Source: a virus. Taken from it: a stretch of DNA of 39,243 nucleotides. Numbering within the stretch: position 1 is the stretch's first letter; every line of letters starts with the position of its first letter. Shown in pieces: positions 1-8,462 of the stretch. The position numbers were made by a program, and so were the translations under genes. The DNA lies in IMG/VR virus record IMGVR_UViG_3300028394_000156, positions 1 to 39,243 of that record; one strand, written 5' to 3'. The notes beneath the pieces were generated by a model that was given only the letters and a program-made list of their open reading frames with translations, was not told the DNA's origin and did no database searches.

Positions 1-1309
1 GCGTTCCGCTAAAATAGAAGAAATGCGCACTTTGATTTCTGCTATCGAAACATTGGGTGCAAATGCCAATGACGATCAAAGGTCAAAGTTAACTACAATT
101 AGGACAGAGGTTACCAATTTGGAAAATGATATTGATAATCATTTGATGATTGAGGCCGAAACTAAAAGAATGGCTACTCCTGCAACAAAAGTTAACGAAA
201 ACAAAGTTAACGATGAGCAAACAGTTAAAAAAGGTTATTCATTTCTTAGAGCAGCTAATCTTATTGCTAATAACAAAAGCCTTGATGGTTTAGAGTTAGA
301 GATGCACCAAGAGGCTGAAAGAGAATTTAAACAAGCTGGTATCTCCGCTTCGGGTAATCTTTACATTCCTAAGATGATTGTAAAGAATGAGAAGAGAGAT
401 ATGACTGCTACAAGTGCGGTTGCTGGTGGTAATACTGTACCAACTATTTTGGGTGATTTGATTCCATTCCTTGACCCAAGATTGGCAGTTATTCAAGCTG
501 GTGCAACCTTACTTACAGGATTGACTGGTAATTTAGATTTTCCTCGTAATGATGCTGCGGCTACTGCGGTTTGGGAAACTGAAAACTCTGCCAATGATGA
601 GACAAGTCCAACTTTTGATAAAATTAGTATGTCACCTAATCGTTTGGGTGCGTTTACTAACATTTCAAAGCAGTTACTTGTTCAATCATCTATTGACGTT
701 GAGAATTTTGTAAGAAATCGTTTAAGCGAAGCAGTTAACAGAGCATTAGATTATGCTTTGATTAATGGTGATAATTCAACTCAACCATTCTTTGGTATTT
801 TAAATACTGTTGGTATTGGTTCTGTAGCGATTGGTACTGATGGTGGTCCTTTGACCTACAAGCATATTATTGACCTTGAAACTGCTTTGGCTACTGATAA
901 TGCTGATTTTGGTACTTTAGCTTACCTTACTACACCTGGTGTAAGAGGTTTCTTAAAGAATACCGAGAAAGCAAGTGGTACTGCTCAATTTGTTTGGAAT
1001 GATGGTGCACCACCAGTTGGACAACAAGGAGTTAGAACTGATTTGTTAAACGGATACCGTGCTTATGTTTCAACACAAGTACCAAGCAACTTAACTAAAG
1101 GTGGTGGAACTAATTTACATTCAGTAATTTTTGGGAACTTTGCTGAATTGTTAATTGGACAATGGGCTGGTTTAGATGTTGTGGTTGATCCATACTCATC
1201 AAGCAAAAATGCATTGGTTACCATCGTAGTTAACTCTTGGTGGGATTCTGCCGTACGTCATGCTAAATCATTTGCCGCTATTAAAGATGCGGATATTACT
1301 GGTATTTAA
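1..1309 (+). CDS. Major capsid protein, HK97 fold (5'-truncated copy)
   Basis: This is the same gene as the complete copy at 37814-39151, lacking its first ten codons because the window begins inside it; an internal ATG at position 23 is not the natural start. It forms the icosahedral shell. The N-terminal third is charged and helical, as in the scaffolding (delta) region of HK97-type capsid proteins that the head protease removes. The rest carries the capsid fold, including the stretch around VPTILGDLIP and the N-arm to E-loop region. It differs from the other copy at five residues (for example T/R in EQ[T/R]VKK and A/S near the C-terminus). Head-tail connector genes follow directly, as expected. 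Confidence 0.9.
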   Translation, partial: RSAKIEEMRTLISAIETLGANANDDQRSKLTTIRTEVTNLENDIDNHLMIEAETKRMATPATKVNENKVNDEQTVKKGYSFLRAANLIANNKSLDGLELEMHQEAEREFKQAGISASGNLYIPKMIVKNEKRDMTATSAVAGGNTVPTILGDLIPFLDPRLAVIQAGATLLTGLTGNLDFPRNDAAATAVWETENSANDETSPTFDKISMSPNRLGAFTNISKQLLVQSSIDVENFVRNRLSEAVNRALDYALINGDNSTQPFFGILNTVGIGSVAIGTDGGPLTYKHIIDLETALATDNADFGTLAYLTTPGVRGFLKNTEKASGTAQFVWNDGAPPVGQQGVRTDLLNGYRAYVSTQVPSNLTKGGGTNLHSVIFGNFAELLIGQWAGLDVVVDPYSSSKNALVTIVVNSWWDSAVRHAKSFAAIKDADITGI

Positions 1310-1401
1310 ATCCTAATAAAATGAAGAATATTTTAATTGGTTTATTGGTATTTGCAGCTATTGGAGTTACTGCATTTAAAAATGACCGAAGTAAAACACT
1401 T
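1..1401. repeat. Left copy of 1401-bp near-identical terminal segment
   Basis: Bases 1-1401 align without any gap to 37843-39243. Reading them side by side I count about 47 substitutions, nearly all at third codon positions, and five amino-acid changes in the capsid protein. Bases 1-80, 481-600 and 1276-1401 are identical. The segment covers most of the capsid gene and the start of the next gene. The simplest reading is that the contig ends overlap on a circular or permuted map and that two related phage variants contributed the two ends. Confidence 0.9.
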
Positions 1402-1761
1402 GATGCTAATTATGATGATGCGTCAAGCACTTTTTATAGCTATTCAATAAGTGACACAATCACTAATACTGAAATAGACACTATTACTATTCCTGTAAGC
1501 TTGTTAAGCCCTTGGAGCGGTTATTGGTCTATAGTAGCTACTAACTTGTCTGGCACTACTTACATTTTGCCTACAGTAAGACAAGCGGCAAGTTCTACTG
1601 ATTACACAAGTGTTGCTACATTAGATACACTTAATGTAAATGGAATGGTACAAGCTAACGAAGATGACAAAATTGGTGGTACTAAGTATCGCTTGGTATT
1701 GACTGGTGTTGGTACTCAATCAACAAGATATACTGCCTATTTTGTAGCTAAAAACGAATAA
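1321..1761 (+). CDS. Unknown 146-aa protein with N-terminal signal sequence, next to the capsid gene
   Basis: The protein opens with MKN and a hydrophobic run of about 15 residues (ILIGLLVFAAIGVTA), then a polar, Thr/Ser-rich, probably beta-sheet body. This looks like a Sec signal peptide or a membrane anchor, which is odd for a gene between the capsid and connector genes. It starts 11 nt after the capsid stop and ends one base before the next gene, so it belongs to the head operon. The position would suit a head decoration protein or a small accessory head protein, but I recognise no family. The first 27 codons are repeated at the right end of the window. Confidence 0.75.
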   Translation: MKNILIGLLVFAAIGVTAFKNDRSKTLDANYDDASSTFYSYSISDTITNTEIDTITIPVSLLSPWSGYWSIVATNLSGTTYILPTVRQAASSTDYTSVATLDTLNVNGMVQANEDDKIGGTKYRLVLTGVGTQSTRYTAYFVAKNE

Positions 1762-1762
1762 A

Positions 1763-1975
1763 ATGAAAGTGCGATTTATCCAATCGCCATCTGGTTCACC
1801 ACATTCCCTTGGTTATTTTCAAGGGGATGTGGCTGAATTAAATGAGATGACGGCAAAGGAATTAATTAAAGCAGGAATAGCTGAGTCCTTAACAGATAAA
1901 CCTATTGTTGCTCAAAATAATCCTGTTATAGAAACAAAGATTAGCGAAAAACCTAAAAAAGCAATTAAGCGATGA
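1763..1975 (+). CDS. Small unknown head-module protein (70 aa)
   Basis: A 70-residue protein with a compact N-terminal part (GYFQGDVAELNEMTAKELIKAGIAE) and a Lys/Pro-rich tail. The N-terminal pattern, with an AKELIKAGIA-type helix, recalls small proteins found just before the gp6-like connector in many phages; the 94-aa protein at 3950-4234 has a similar opening (KGDVCEV...YKLGVAKLYEG). Its stop overlaps the next ATG (ATGA), so the two are probably translationally coupled. No function can be assigned from sequence alone. Confidence 0.7.
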   Translation: MKVRFIQSPSGSPHSLGYFQGDVAELNEMTAKELIKAGIAESLTDKPIVAQNNPVIETKISEKPKKAIKR

Positions 1976-2556
1976 AAATTTGGAGAGTAACAGTTGATCA
2001 GACAAATGAATTATGGACATCTGCGGAAGTCAAAAATTATTTGAAAGTTGATGATTCGACTGATGACTCTCTTATTACTACAATGCTAAAGGCTGCAAGA
2101 CAAGCCGTAGAATCAAGACAAAACATATCTACTCTTACAAAAACTATTGTACAAAAGTTAGAGCGTTTTCCGTCAAGCTACAAAGTAGCAACTGATTATG
2201 AAAACGTAATTAAATTGTTAGTATATCCTTGTATTGGGGTATCGTCTATTACTTATTTAGATGAAAATGGTGTTTCTCAAGTATTATCACCAAGTTTATA
2301 TGAGGTAGATACATTTAGAGGCATTATAGGTGAAGCAGTAGATCAAGACTTTCCGGATACTTACTTGTCTTTAAACGATGTGACTATTACTTATACTGCT
2401 GGATATGGAACTGCTGCTACAGATTGTCCTTCAGACATTAGGATAGCAGTATTAAAAATGATTGCATCAATGTACGACAACAGAACTGATGCTATGCATA
2501 AAATGCCAAATGCAAGTGATGTTTTATTAAACCGATATAAATATGATTGGGTATAA
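1972..2556 (+). CDS. Head-tail connector protein (gp6-like family)
   Basis: It probably forms the ring below the portal that starts the neck. Residues about 18-60 show the helical pattern of this family (VKNYLKVDD, then DDSLITTMLKAARQAVESRQ), followed by a central beta region and a C-terminal helix containing a conserved-type IRIAVLKMIASMYDNR stretch. Length (194 aa) fits the phiE125 gp8/HK97 gp6-like connectors. It overlaps the previous gene by four bases and the next by 14, and lies in the usual connector, closure, completion order. The start at 1972 is supported by the ATGA overlap. Confidence 0.8.
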   Translation: MKIWRVTVDQTNELWTSAEVKNYLKVDDSTDDSLITTMLKAARQAVESRQNISTLTKTIVQKLERFPSSYKVATDYENVIKLLVYPCIGVSSITYLDENGVSQVLSPSLYEVDTFRGIIGEAVDQDFPDTYLSLNDVTITYTAGYGTAATDCPSDIRIAVLKMIASMYDNRTDAMHKMPNASDVLLNRYKYDWV

Positions 2557-2884
2557 TAAAAGTGAGGTAATTGGTAAAATGAGAGAAAGGGTTGTTATTC
2601 AAAATAAAACCATATCTCAATCTGATAGTGGATTTCAATTAGAAAGTTGGACTAATATAGAAACTGTATGGGCAAAAGTTGATTACTCATCGGGATTTGA
2701 AGAGGAAGAGGCTGATAGGATTGTTGCACAACAAAAAATAAAATTTACTTTACGTTATAATGTTAATATTTCTGTAAACAGTAGATTTTTGTATCGTTCA
2801 AATTATTACCAAATTGAAACAGTTGCGTATTCTGATGATAGATCAATTATAGTTGCAACGGGTTTCTATAGACAAGGATACTAA
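2543..2884 (+). CDS. Head-tail adaptor / head closure protein (SPP1 gp16-like)
   Basis: A 113-aa protein with the typical beginning of this family: a short N-terminus, then MRERVVIQNKTI, a WTNIETVWAKVDY segment, and a C-terminal beta hairpin (YQIETVAYSDDRS). These proteins close the portal channel and bind the first tail-completion protein. The start lies 14 bases inside the connector gene; MRERV (2579) is an alternative start, because homologues often begin about there. Its stop shares one base with the next ATG (TAATG). Confidence 0.8.
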   Translation: MIGYNKSEVIGKMRERVVIQNKTISQSDSGFQLESWTNIETVWAKVDYSSGFEEEEADRIVAQQKIKFTLRYNVNISVNSRFLYRSNYYQIETVAYSDDRSIIVATGFYRQGY

Positions 2885-3561
2885 TGCCAAGAAGACCATT
2901 ATCATTTACGAATACTAATAGAGGAGTAGATTATGCTAAGTTGCGTGTAGAAACAAGACGTGCTGAACAACAAGGTAAATTTGTTGAAAAGGATTTTAAT
3001 GTTGAATGGCAAATCTTTGATAGAGATGTCCAAGATGCATTACACATGATGCGAACTAATTTTAAAAAAGATTGGGATGCAAAAAAAATGGATATACTAC
3101 ACAATGCCGCAGAACCTATGGTTGCAGCAGTTAAACCTCAAATTCCTATTTATAAAGGTGGTGTTCATTATAGGTATTTTACAAAAAAAACTACAAATAA
3201 AAAAACTGGTCAAAGTACAGAAAAAGAATATAGGGCATCATTTATACCAGGTCATTTAAGAAAATCAGTAAAAGTTCTTAACCCTTTTAAACCAAGGTTA
3301 AAAAGAATTGAAACTATTGTAATTGGTACACTTAAAAATTATCCTACTAAAGTTAGTAGAGGTCCATTTGATGGTATTAATAAGGCCGATGCATATTATA
3401 CAAATTTTCTTTACGGTAGTGCGGTTGCATTCCAAACAAAAGTATTACTACAAGGATTTCTGAAAGCTTTTCACGCATCCAGAGATGTAGTAATAAAGGG
3501 TACACATAGTTTAATAAATCAGAATGCTAAAGCAGCAGGGTTAGATTATAGAATACAATGA
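2884..3561 (+). CDS. Tail-completion protein, HK97 gp10-like
   Basis: This 225-aa protein holds a helix-rich N-terminal part and the motif region common to HK97 gp10-like proteins: an amphipathic helix ending in AAEPMVAAVKPQIPIYKGG, then a basic loop (FTKKTTNKKTGQSTEKEYRA), then GHLRKSVKV and a C-terminal YYTNFLYGSA region. The family joins the neck to the tail. It is longer than many homologues because of the N-terminal extension. Neighbours on both sides (head closure and DUF3168-like) support the call. Confidence 0.75.
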   Translation: MPRRPLSFTNTNRGVDYAKLRVETRRAEQQGKFVEKDFNVEWQIFDRDVQDALHMMRTNFKKDWDAKKMDILHNAAEPMVAAVKPQIPIYKGGVHYRYFTKKTTNKKTGQSTEKEYRASFIPGHLRKSVKVLNPFKPRLKRIETIVIGTLKNYPTKVSRGPFDGINKADAYYTNFLYGSAVAFQTKVLLQGFLKAFHASRDVVIKGTHSLINQNAKAAGLDYRIQ

Positions 3562-3953
3562 ACATAGGAAAATTAATATATGCCGTTGTTGCAAGTGATG
3601 CTACTCTTGTTAGTTTAATAGGCACAAGAGTTTATCCGGAAGAAGCACCTAATACTGTAGCTTATCCTTACATAACATTTTCCAAAGTAAATACTGCACC
3701 AACAAGAGTAAAAAATATTGTTAGTCCTTTGGATATGGTTAAGGTTACTTTTTTTGTTTATTCTAATAGTTATGACACAAGTGAAAATGTTGCCATAGCT
3801 TTAAGGAATAAATTTGATAACCTTAGAGGTACATATAATTCAATTAATTTAGATTGGTGTATATTTGAAGATGAAACCACTGGTGATCCGGTAATGGAAG
3901 ACAAAATATATTGGATAGCAATAGATTTCTTATTTAAAATAAACAGACTATGA
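3558..3953 (+). CDS. Tail terminator / tail-completion protein (DUF3168-like)
   Basis: A 131-aa protein of the DUF3168 (SPP1 gp17-like) family: an N-terminal helix (KLIYAVVASDATLVSLIGTR), the VYPEEAP loop followed by PYITFSKV, then FFVYSNSYDTSENVAIALR and a C-terminal beta region. The family sits at the head end of the tail tube and stops tube growth. It overlaps the previous gene by ATGA and is followed by another ATGA overlap, so it is tightly coupled in the neck operon. Confidence 0.8.
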   Translation: MNIGKLIYAVVASDATLVSLIGTRVYPEEAPNTVAYPYITFSKVNTAPTRVKNIVSPLDMVKVTFFVYSNSYDTSENVAIALRNKFDNLRGTYNSINLDWCIFEDETTGDPVMEDKIYWIAIDFLFKINRL

Positions 3954-4234
3954 GAATAATTTTTTTAAAAGAACATAATAATTTTAAGAAAGGTGATGTA
4001 TGCGAGGTGTTAGATACTTTTGCGTCATCTTTATATAAATTAGGTGTTGCTAAACTTTACGAAGGTGCTGACGTAGAAATTATGCCTACAAAAGAACCCG
4101 AAAAGGAAGTAGTTTATGTTCCAATAATTGTAAATGAAGAACAGTTAATGGAACAAATGCAAGTTGATGAGCATGACATAAATTACGATACTGAAATGGA
4201 GAAAGGAAACAAGATTAAGTCAAAATTAAAATAA
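3950..4234 (+). CDS. Unknown small protein between neck and tail tube genes (94 aa)
   Basis: It begins MRIIFLKEHNNFKKGDVCEV, a compact beta-like start similar in shape to the 70-aa protein at 1763-1975, and ends in an acidic then Lys-rich tail. It overlaps the tail-terminator gene by four bases and lies six bases before the tail tube gene. It could be a neck or tail accessory protein. I recognise no family. Confidence 0.65.
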   Translation: MRIIFLKEHNNFKKGDVCEVLDTFASSLYKLGVAKLYEGADVEIMPTKEPEKEVVYVPIIVNEEQLMEQMQVDEHDINYDTEMEKGNKIKSKLK

Positions 4235-4240
4235 AACAAA

Positions 4241-4951
4241 ATGGCTACAACTGGAATAATGAACGGCTCTTTGTTGCGATTATATGTAGATGGTGTTGCG
4301 GTTGCGTATTCAACATCTGATACATTAGATTTAACAAGAGCAATGCGAGAACTCGCACACAAGGATAATACATCTGCATGGGTAGAAGTTAGTCCTGGAC
4401 AAAAATCAGCTACATTTTCAACTGAATTAATGTTTGCTGATATTGGTGATGCAAGTGCAAATACAAAATTTAACACACTATTCTCTTCTTGGGATTCGGG
4501 AACATCCATTGTATGTACTTATACATCAGATATTACTGGTGATTCTATATTTACATTCGATGCGTTTATTGAAAGTTTGTCGTTAAGTGCTGCAAACCAA
4601 GAAAGTGTTACTGCTTCTTGTTCTTTAAGAGTAAATGGTGCGGTTACAAGATACACCAAGGTTGTTCCTGCCGCTCCAACTGCATCAGCTGGAACACCAA
4701 CAACTACAACTATGCCGTTAACTTGGACTCTCCCTACACCTAACGGTGGATACCCAATTACAGATTATCTTGTTCAATACAAGACATCTGCTTCACAGAC
4801 ATATTTGACATTTACAGATTCAGTATCTACTGCACTTACTGCTACGGTAACTGGTTTAGTTACTGGAACGGTTTACAACTTTAGAGTTGCTGCTATAAAT
4901 GCTACAGGAACAGGAGCATATTCAAACATTGTTACTGCTACAACTGCATAA
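4241..4951 (+). CDS. Major tail tube protein with C-terminal fibronectin type III domain
   Basis: Residues 1 to about 140 match the pattern of TP901-1-like major tail proteins: a short N-terminal strand (NGSLLRLYVDG), a DTLDLTRAMRE-like segment, then alternating strands with SATFSTELMF. Residues about 144-236 form one Fn3 domain (Pro/Ala-rich linker, LTWTLPTPNGGYPITDYLVQ, FRVAAINATGTGAYSN). Fn3 and Ig-like domains on tube proteins usually project from the tail surface. The gene is preceded by an A-rich leader (AAAACAAA) and no Shine-Dalgarno sequence, and is followed by a strong hairpin. Confidence 0.85.
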   Translation: MATTGIMNGSLLRLYVDGVAVAYSTSDTLDLTRAMRELAHKDNTSAWVEVSPGQKSATFSTELMFADIGDASANTKFNTLFSSWDSGTSIVCTYTSDITGDSIFTFDAFIESLSLSAANQESVTASCSLRVNGAVTRYTKVVPAAPTASAGTPTTTTMPLTWTLPTPNGGYPITDYLVQYKTSASQTYLTFTDSVSTALTATVTGLVTGTVYNFRVAAINATGTGAYSNIVTATTA

Positions 4952-4959
4952 ATTTTTCC

Positions 4960-5003
4960 GATACTATTTGGGGGTTGACACTTTGTCAACTCTCATTAGT
5001 ATC
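4960..5003 (+). other. Long stem-loop after the tail tube gene
   Basis: Two nested perfect inverted repeats: outer GATACTA (4960-4966) with TAGTATC (4997-5003), and inner GTTGACA (4974-4980) with TGTCAAC (4984-4990), loop CTT. Bases between them pair partly with G-U wobble, giving a nearly continuous stem. No T-run follows, so it is not a classical intrinsic terminator. It may stabilise the 3' end of the abundant tube mRNA or partly terminate transcription before the chaperone genes. Confidence 0.6.
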
Positions 5004-5029
5004 CAATTATAAATAAATAAACTTTTTTT

Positions 5030-5347
5030 ATGGTATCGGTAAATCACATTGAAATAAACAAAAATGAAATTCCTTTTAAATTAGGTGGATATGCATTGAG
5101 TTTATTTTTAAAGAAGAAAAACATTAAATTCTCATTATTTAAAGAAGCTTTAGATGATGATTTGAGTTTATTGTACGAAGTTATTTATTTAGGGGTAGAG
5201 AATGGCTATAAAAGAGAAGGAAAAGATAATCCTTACAATTTAGAATCCTTTTGTGAAATGGTTGATGATTATAACAAGCTACAAGATTTTAGTGATTTAG
5301 TTGCTCAAAGTATGGGAGGCGGTTCGACTGAAAACGAAAAAAACTAA
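5030..5347 (+). CDS. Tail assembly chaperone (G-type, short product)
   Basis: A 105-aa mostly helical acidic protein between the tube and tape measure genes, exactly where phages place the G/GT pair. It ends with a Gly-rich GGGSTENEKN segment. The last two sense codons, AAA AAC, together with the preceding A make the heptamer A AAA AAC, immediately followed by the TAA stop; a -1 slip here joins it to the next reading frame. The short product is made when no slip occurs. Identity as a chaperone rests on position and on the frameshift, not on clear sequence similarity. Confidence 0.8.
   Translation: MVSVNHIEINKNEIPFKLGGYALSLFLKKKNIKFSLFKEALDDDLSLLYEVIYLGVENGYKREGKDNPYNLESFCEMVDDYNKLQDFSDLVAQSMGGGSTENEKN
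5338..5344 (+). promoter_or_regulatory. Programmed -1 ribosomal frameshift site A AAA AAC
   Basis: The zero-frame codons are GAA AAA AAC TAA; the heptamer A AAA AAC fits X XXY YYZ and touches the stop codon. After a -1 slip the frame reads on from 5344 (CTA AGT AAC CCA...) with no stop to 5712. A weak CCTC...GAGG stem about 20 nt downstream could act as a stimulator, but I would not rely on it. Frameshifted G/GT chaperones are well known from lambda and many other siphoviruses. Confidence 0.85.
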
Positions 5348-5712
5348 GTAACCCAAACGCAAAGCCTCTTGAGATTGAGGATATTGAAAAAATGTGTTTG
5401 GGTGAATTACAGATGACACCAGATGAAATGAATATGTTTGATTGGAGAGAATTAATGATTAAAATTGATGGTTATTATAACTCTGTAAACAATCAATATA
5501 GACTAAGCTGGGAACAAACAAGGTTTATTGCATTTAATGCAATGTTACCTTATGTTGGCAAACATAAAACTTTAAAGCCTAATGATCTTATTAAATTTCC
5601 GTGGGATCATAACTTTAAACAAAGAGTTTTAACAGAAAGGGATTATCAAGAAATGGATTTAATGGACACGTTGGTAAAAGGTAACTCAATGCTAACTAAA
5701 GAAATACTATAA
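5344..5712 (+). CDS. Tail assembly chaperone extension (T part of GT fusion)
   Basis: Open in the -1 frame from the slippery site, adding 122 residues to give a GT protein of about 227 aa. The first ATG in this frame is at 5392, but sixteen sense codons precede it back to the slip point, which supports fusion and not independent initiation. The T part is helical and has a Trp/Arg-rich centre (DWRELMIKIDGYY, RLSWEQTRFIAFNA). In lambda the T domain recruits tube subunits to the tape measure-G complex. The stop shares one base with the tape measure ATG (TAATG). Confidence 0.8.
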   Translation, partial: LSNPNAKPLEIEDIEKMCLGELQMTPDEMNMFDWRELMIKIDGYYNSVNNQYRLSWEQTRFIAFNAMLPYVGKHKTLKPNDLIKFPWDHNFKQRVLTERDYQEMDLMDTLVKGNSMLTKEIL

Positions 5713-8462
5713 TGGCTCAAGGAATACTATCTATAAAAATTCGTGCTGATGCCAGTCCTTTAGAAAGGGCATTAAAGGTAGTTGGTAGGGATATGGCCGC
5801 ATTTAGCCAAAAGGCTTTAGCTATTGGTAGAGGTGTAACATTAGGATTTACAGGACCTATAATTGCTATGGGTTCAAGTTTTGTTAATGCGGCTGCTTCT
5901 ATGGATCAGTTAGAGAGAGGCATGGCTGCAATAATGGGTAGTACAAGTGAAGCAACAAAAGAATTAAGTAAATTAAAGGAAAGTGCAAAGTTACCTGGTT
6001 TAGGATTTGAAGAAGCAGTTAGAGGTAGTATTAGATTACAAGCGGTAGGTTTAAAGGCAGATGAGGCAAGAAAAGTATTAGAAACATTTGGTAAAGCACT
6101 TTCATTGACAAGTGGTGGTGCGGTTGAGTTAGAAGCCGTTCAATACCAGTTAACTCAAATGATTTCTAAGAATAGGATTCTTGCAGAAGATTTTAAGCCT
6201 ATTCAATCTGCCGTTCCTTTAATTGGAAAGGCTCTACAAGCAGCTTTTAATACAGATAATATTGAGGCGGTAAGAGCAACTGGTGTTGGGGCTAAGGAGT
6301 TTGCTATGCGACTAACTGAAGCATTAGGCACAATGCCTGAGGTTATTAATGCAACGGGTGGTATAAGAAATCAATTTGATAATCTAAGAGATTCTATAAA
6401 ATTTGCCTCTGCCGAAATGGGTAAAGCCATTTTAAAGAATATAGATTTAGAAGCGGTGATAGATAGTGTTACTCAAAGGATAGTTATGTTGTCTGATTGG
6501 TTTGGAAGTCTATCTGATGGAATGCAAAAATTTATATTAAGCGCAACTAAAAACATAGCGATATTTGGTGGTTTAGCCTGGATTATAGGACAAGTTGGCT
6601 CTGCTTTAGGCACATTTATTTATGTTATGGGTCAAGCAGTTAAAGTACTTTACACATATGATAAGGTTACTAAAACAGTAGCGTTAACTACTGGTGGATG
6701 GATTACTATAATTGCTGCGTCTGCAATTGCCGTTGGATTATTAGTTAATAATTACAATAATGCTTCCAAGCCAATGGACACTTTTAACGACCATTTGTCC
6801 GTTGGTGCTAAAAATGCAAGAAAAGAAACTGTTGAGTTTAATAGCTTAATGGGTGTATTGCAGGATGCAAACACAAGTTTATCAACCAGATCTACTGCAC
6901 TTGAAACTATTAATACAAAATACAAAGACTATTTACCTAATTTAATAGAAGAAGCTACAAGTATTGATGCAATAAGAATTGCCCAAGAAAAAGGAAATAT
7001 TGCTTTACAGAATAAGTTTAAAGTATTAGCTGCTCAAGGAGTTCTTGAAAAACAATCAAAAAAATTATTAGATTTAAGGGAGGAATTATTTATTTTAGAG
7101 CAAGAAAGAACTAAATTTGAGAAAACACCTCAAGGACCAGTAACAGGATTTGGAAGTAATGTAAGTACGCAATATGATGCTCAAGGTTCAAATATTGAAA
7201 AATTAAAAAGTAAAATTGAAACTTTACAAAATGCTTACAATAAAACTTCAACAAGTTTATCGGGTTTAACAAAGGAACAAAATGCTTATAATGAGCAACT
7301 TAAAGCTGAAAAAATTGAAAACCTTAATAATAAGATTAAAGATATAAATGTTTTTTTAGAAGAACAAACAAAAAAATATGGTAAAAATGCTGATACTGTA
7401 AAAAATTTAAAAGAGGAGATTACTAAATATCAAAGTCAATTAGATGCATTACAAGGCACTAAACAAAAAGAACTAAATAACAATGATAATTTAAATAATA
7501 GTACAGATAAGGTAAAGACAAAATATGAGTTATTAAATGAACAATTAAAGGATACTGAAGAAAAATATAAAAATGTAGTTTTAACACAAGGTGCTTTATC
7601 TACTGATGCAATACAATTAGCAGAAAAATATAATTATGTAAAGGATACTTTAAAAAAAGTAAACGAACAATGGGATAAGATTGAAGGTAGAGATTTAAAT
7701 GTCACTCCTTTGCCTCAATTTAAAGCACCAAAAGAAATAGAATTTAAAGAAATATTTACAGATGATATAGCTAATAGAATATTAAAGTCAATAGGTTATG
7801 TCGATGGTGTTTCTCAATCAATGAGAAATTTAAAAGATACATCTGAAGAAGTAGGCAGTATTGTAAAAGGTAATATAACTGAAGGTATTGTTCAACCAAT
7901 GACTGAATCTCAATATCAGATTGAGAAAACAATGGTTGATATTGAAAAACTAAATGATCAATTAACAGACTTAGTAAATAATACTTTAACAGATGTTGCC
8001 TTTGCTCTTGGCGAACAACTTGGCAATGCTTTAGCTGGAGCAGGTTTTTCCATTAATATGATTTTAATGCCTTTAGCAGATGCTTTAATACAATTTGGAA
8101 AAATGGCCATTGCAACTGGTTTTGCTGCGGAGTCAATTAAAGTTGCCTTAAAATCTTTAGGTGGTGTGGGTGCAATTGCTGCTGGTATTGCATTGGTTGC
8201 TTTAGGTACATTTGTTAAGAGTCAATTAAAAGCCCCTGCACTTGCAGAGGGTGGTTTGGCATTTGGTCCTACAATGGCCATGGTTGGTGATAATAGAAAT
8301 GCTGGAATTGACCCAGAGGTTATTGCACCTTTATCAAAGTTAAAGGCAATGTTAGGTGACACCGGTGGTGGTACTCCATATATACTTAAAACAAGTATCT
8401 CTGGAACTGATTTGCAATTAATACTTGAAAGAACAGATTCTAAAAACCTAAGAATAAGATAA
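5712..8462 (+). CDS. Tape measure protein
   Basis: At 916 aa it sets tail length and carries the injected tail-lumen segments. Residues about 60-220 resemble the conserved N-terminal tape measure domain (SMDQLERGMAAIMGSTSEA, then KLPGLGFEEAVRGSIRLQAVGL). Hydrophobic helices follow at about 275-350. Residues about 440-660 are rich in Lys/Glu/Asn/Gln with heptad-like Leu spacing, probably a long coiled coil. Another hydrophobic stretch occurs near 755-845 and a Gly/Ala-rich tail ends the protein. Gene order (chaperones before, tail-tip after) is diagnostic. The start overlaps the chaperone stop by one base. Confidence 0.9.
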   Translation: MAQGILSIKIRADASPLERALKVVGRDMAAFSQKALAIGRGVTLGFTGPIIAMGSSFVNAAASMDQLERGMAAIMGSTSEATKELSKLKESAKLPGLGFEEAVRGSIRLQAVGLKADEARKVLETFGKALSLTSGGAVELEAVQYQLTQMISKNRILAEDFKPIQSAVPLIGKALQAAFNTDNIEAVRATGVGAKEFAMRLTEALGTMPEVINATGGIRNQFDNLRDSIKFASAEMGKAILKNIDLEAVIDSVTQRIVMLSDWFGSLSDGMQKFILSATKNIAIFGGLAWIIGQVGSALGTFIYVMGQAVKVLYTYDKVTKTVALTTGGWITIIAASAIAVGLLVNNYNNASKPMDTFNDHLSVGAKNARKETVEFNSLMGVLQDANTSLSTRSTALETINTKYKDYLPNLIEEATSIDAIRIAQEKGNIALQNKFKVLAAQGVLEKQSKKLLDLREELFILEQERTKFEKTPQGPVTGFGSNVSTQYDAQGSNIEKLKSKIETLQNAYNKTSTSLSGLTKEQNAYNEQLKAEKIENLNNKIKDINVFLEEQTKKYGKNADTVKNLKEEITKYQSQLDALQGTKQKELNNNDNLNNSTDKVKTKYELLNEQLKDTEEKYKNVVLTQGALSTDAIQLAEKYNYVKDTLKKVNEQWDKIEGRDLNVTPLPQFKAPKEIEFKEIFTDDIANRILKSIGYVDGVSQSMRNLKDTSEEVGSIVKGNITEGIVQPMTESQYQIEKTMVDIEKLNDQLTDLVNNTLTDVAFALGEQLGNALAGAGFSINMILMPLADALIQFGKMAIATGFAAESIKVALKSLGGVGAIAAGIALVALGTFVKSQLKAPALAEGGLAFGPTMAMVGDNRNAGIDPEVIAPLSKLKAMLGDTGGGTPYILKTSISGTDLQLILERTDSKNLRIR

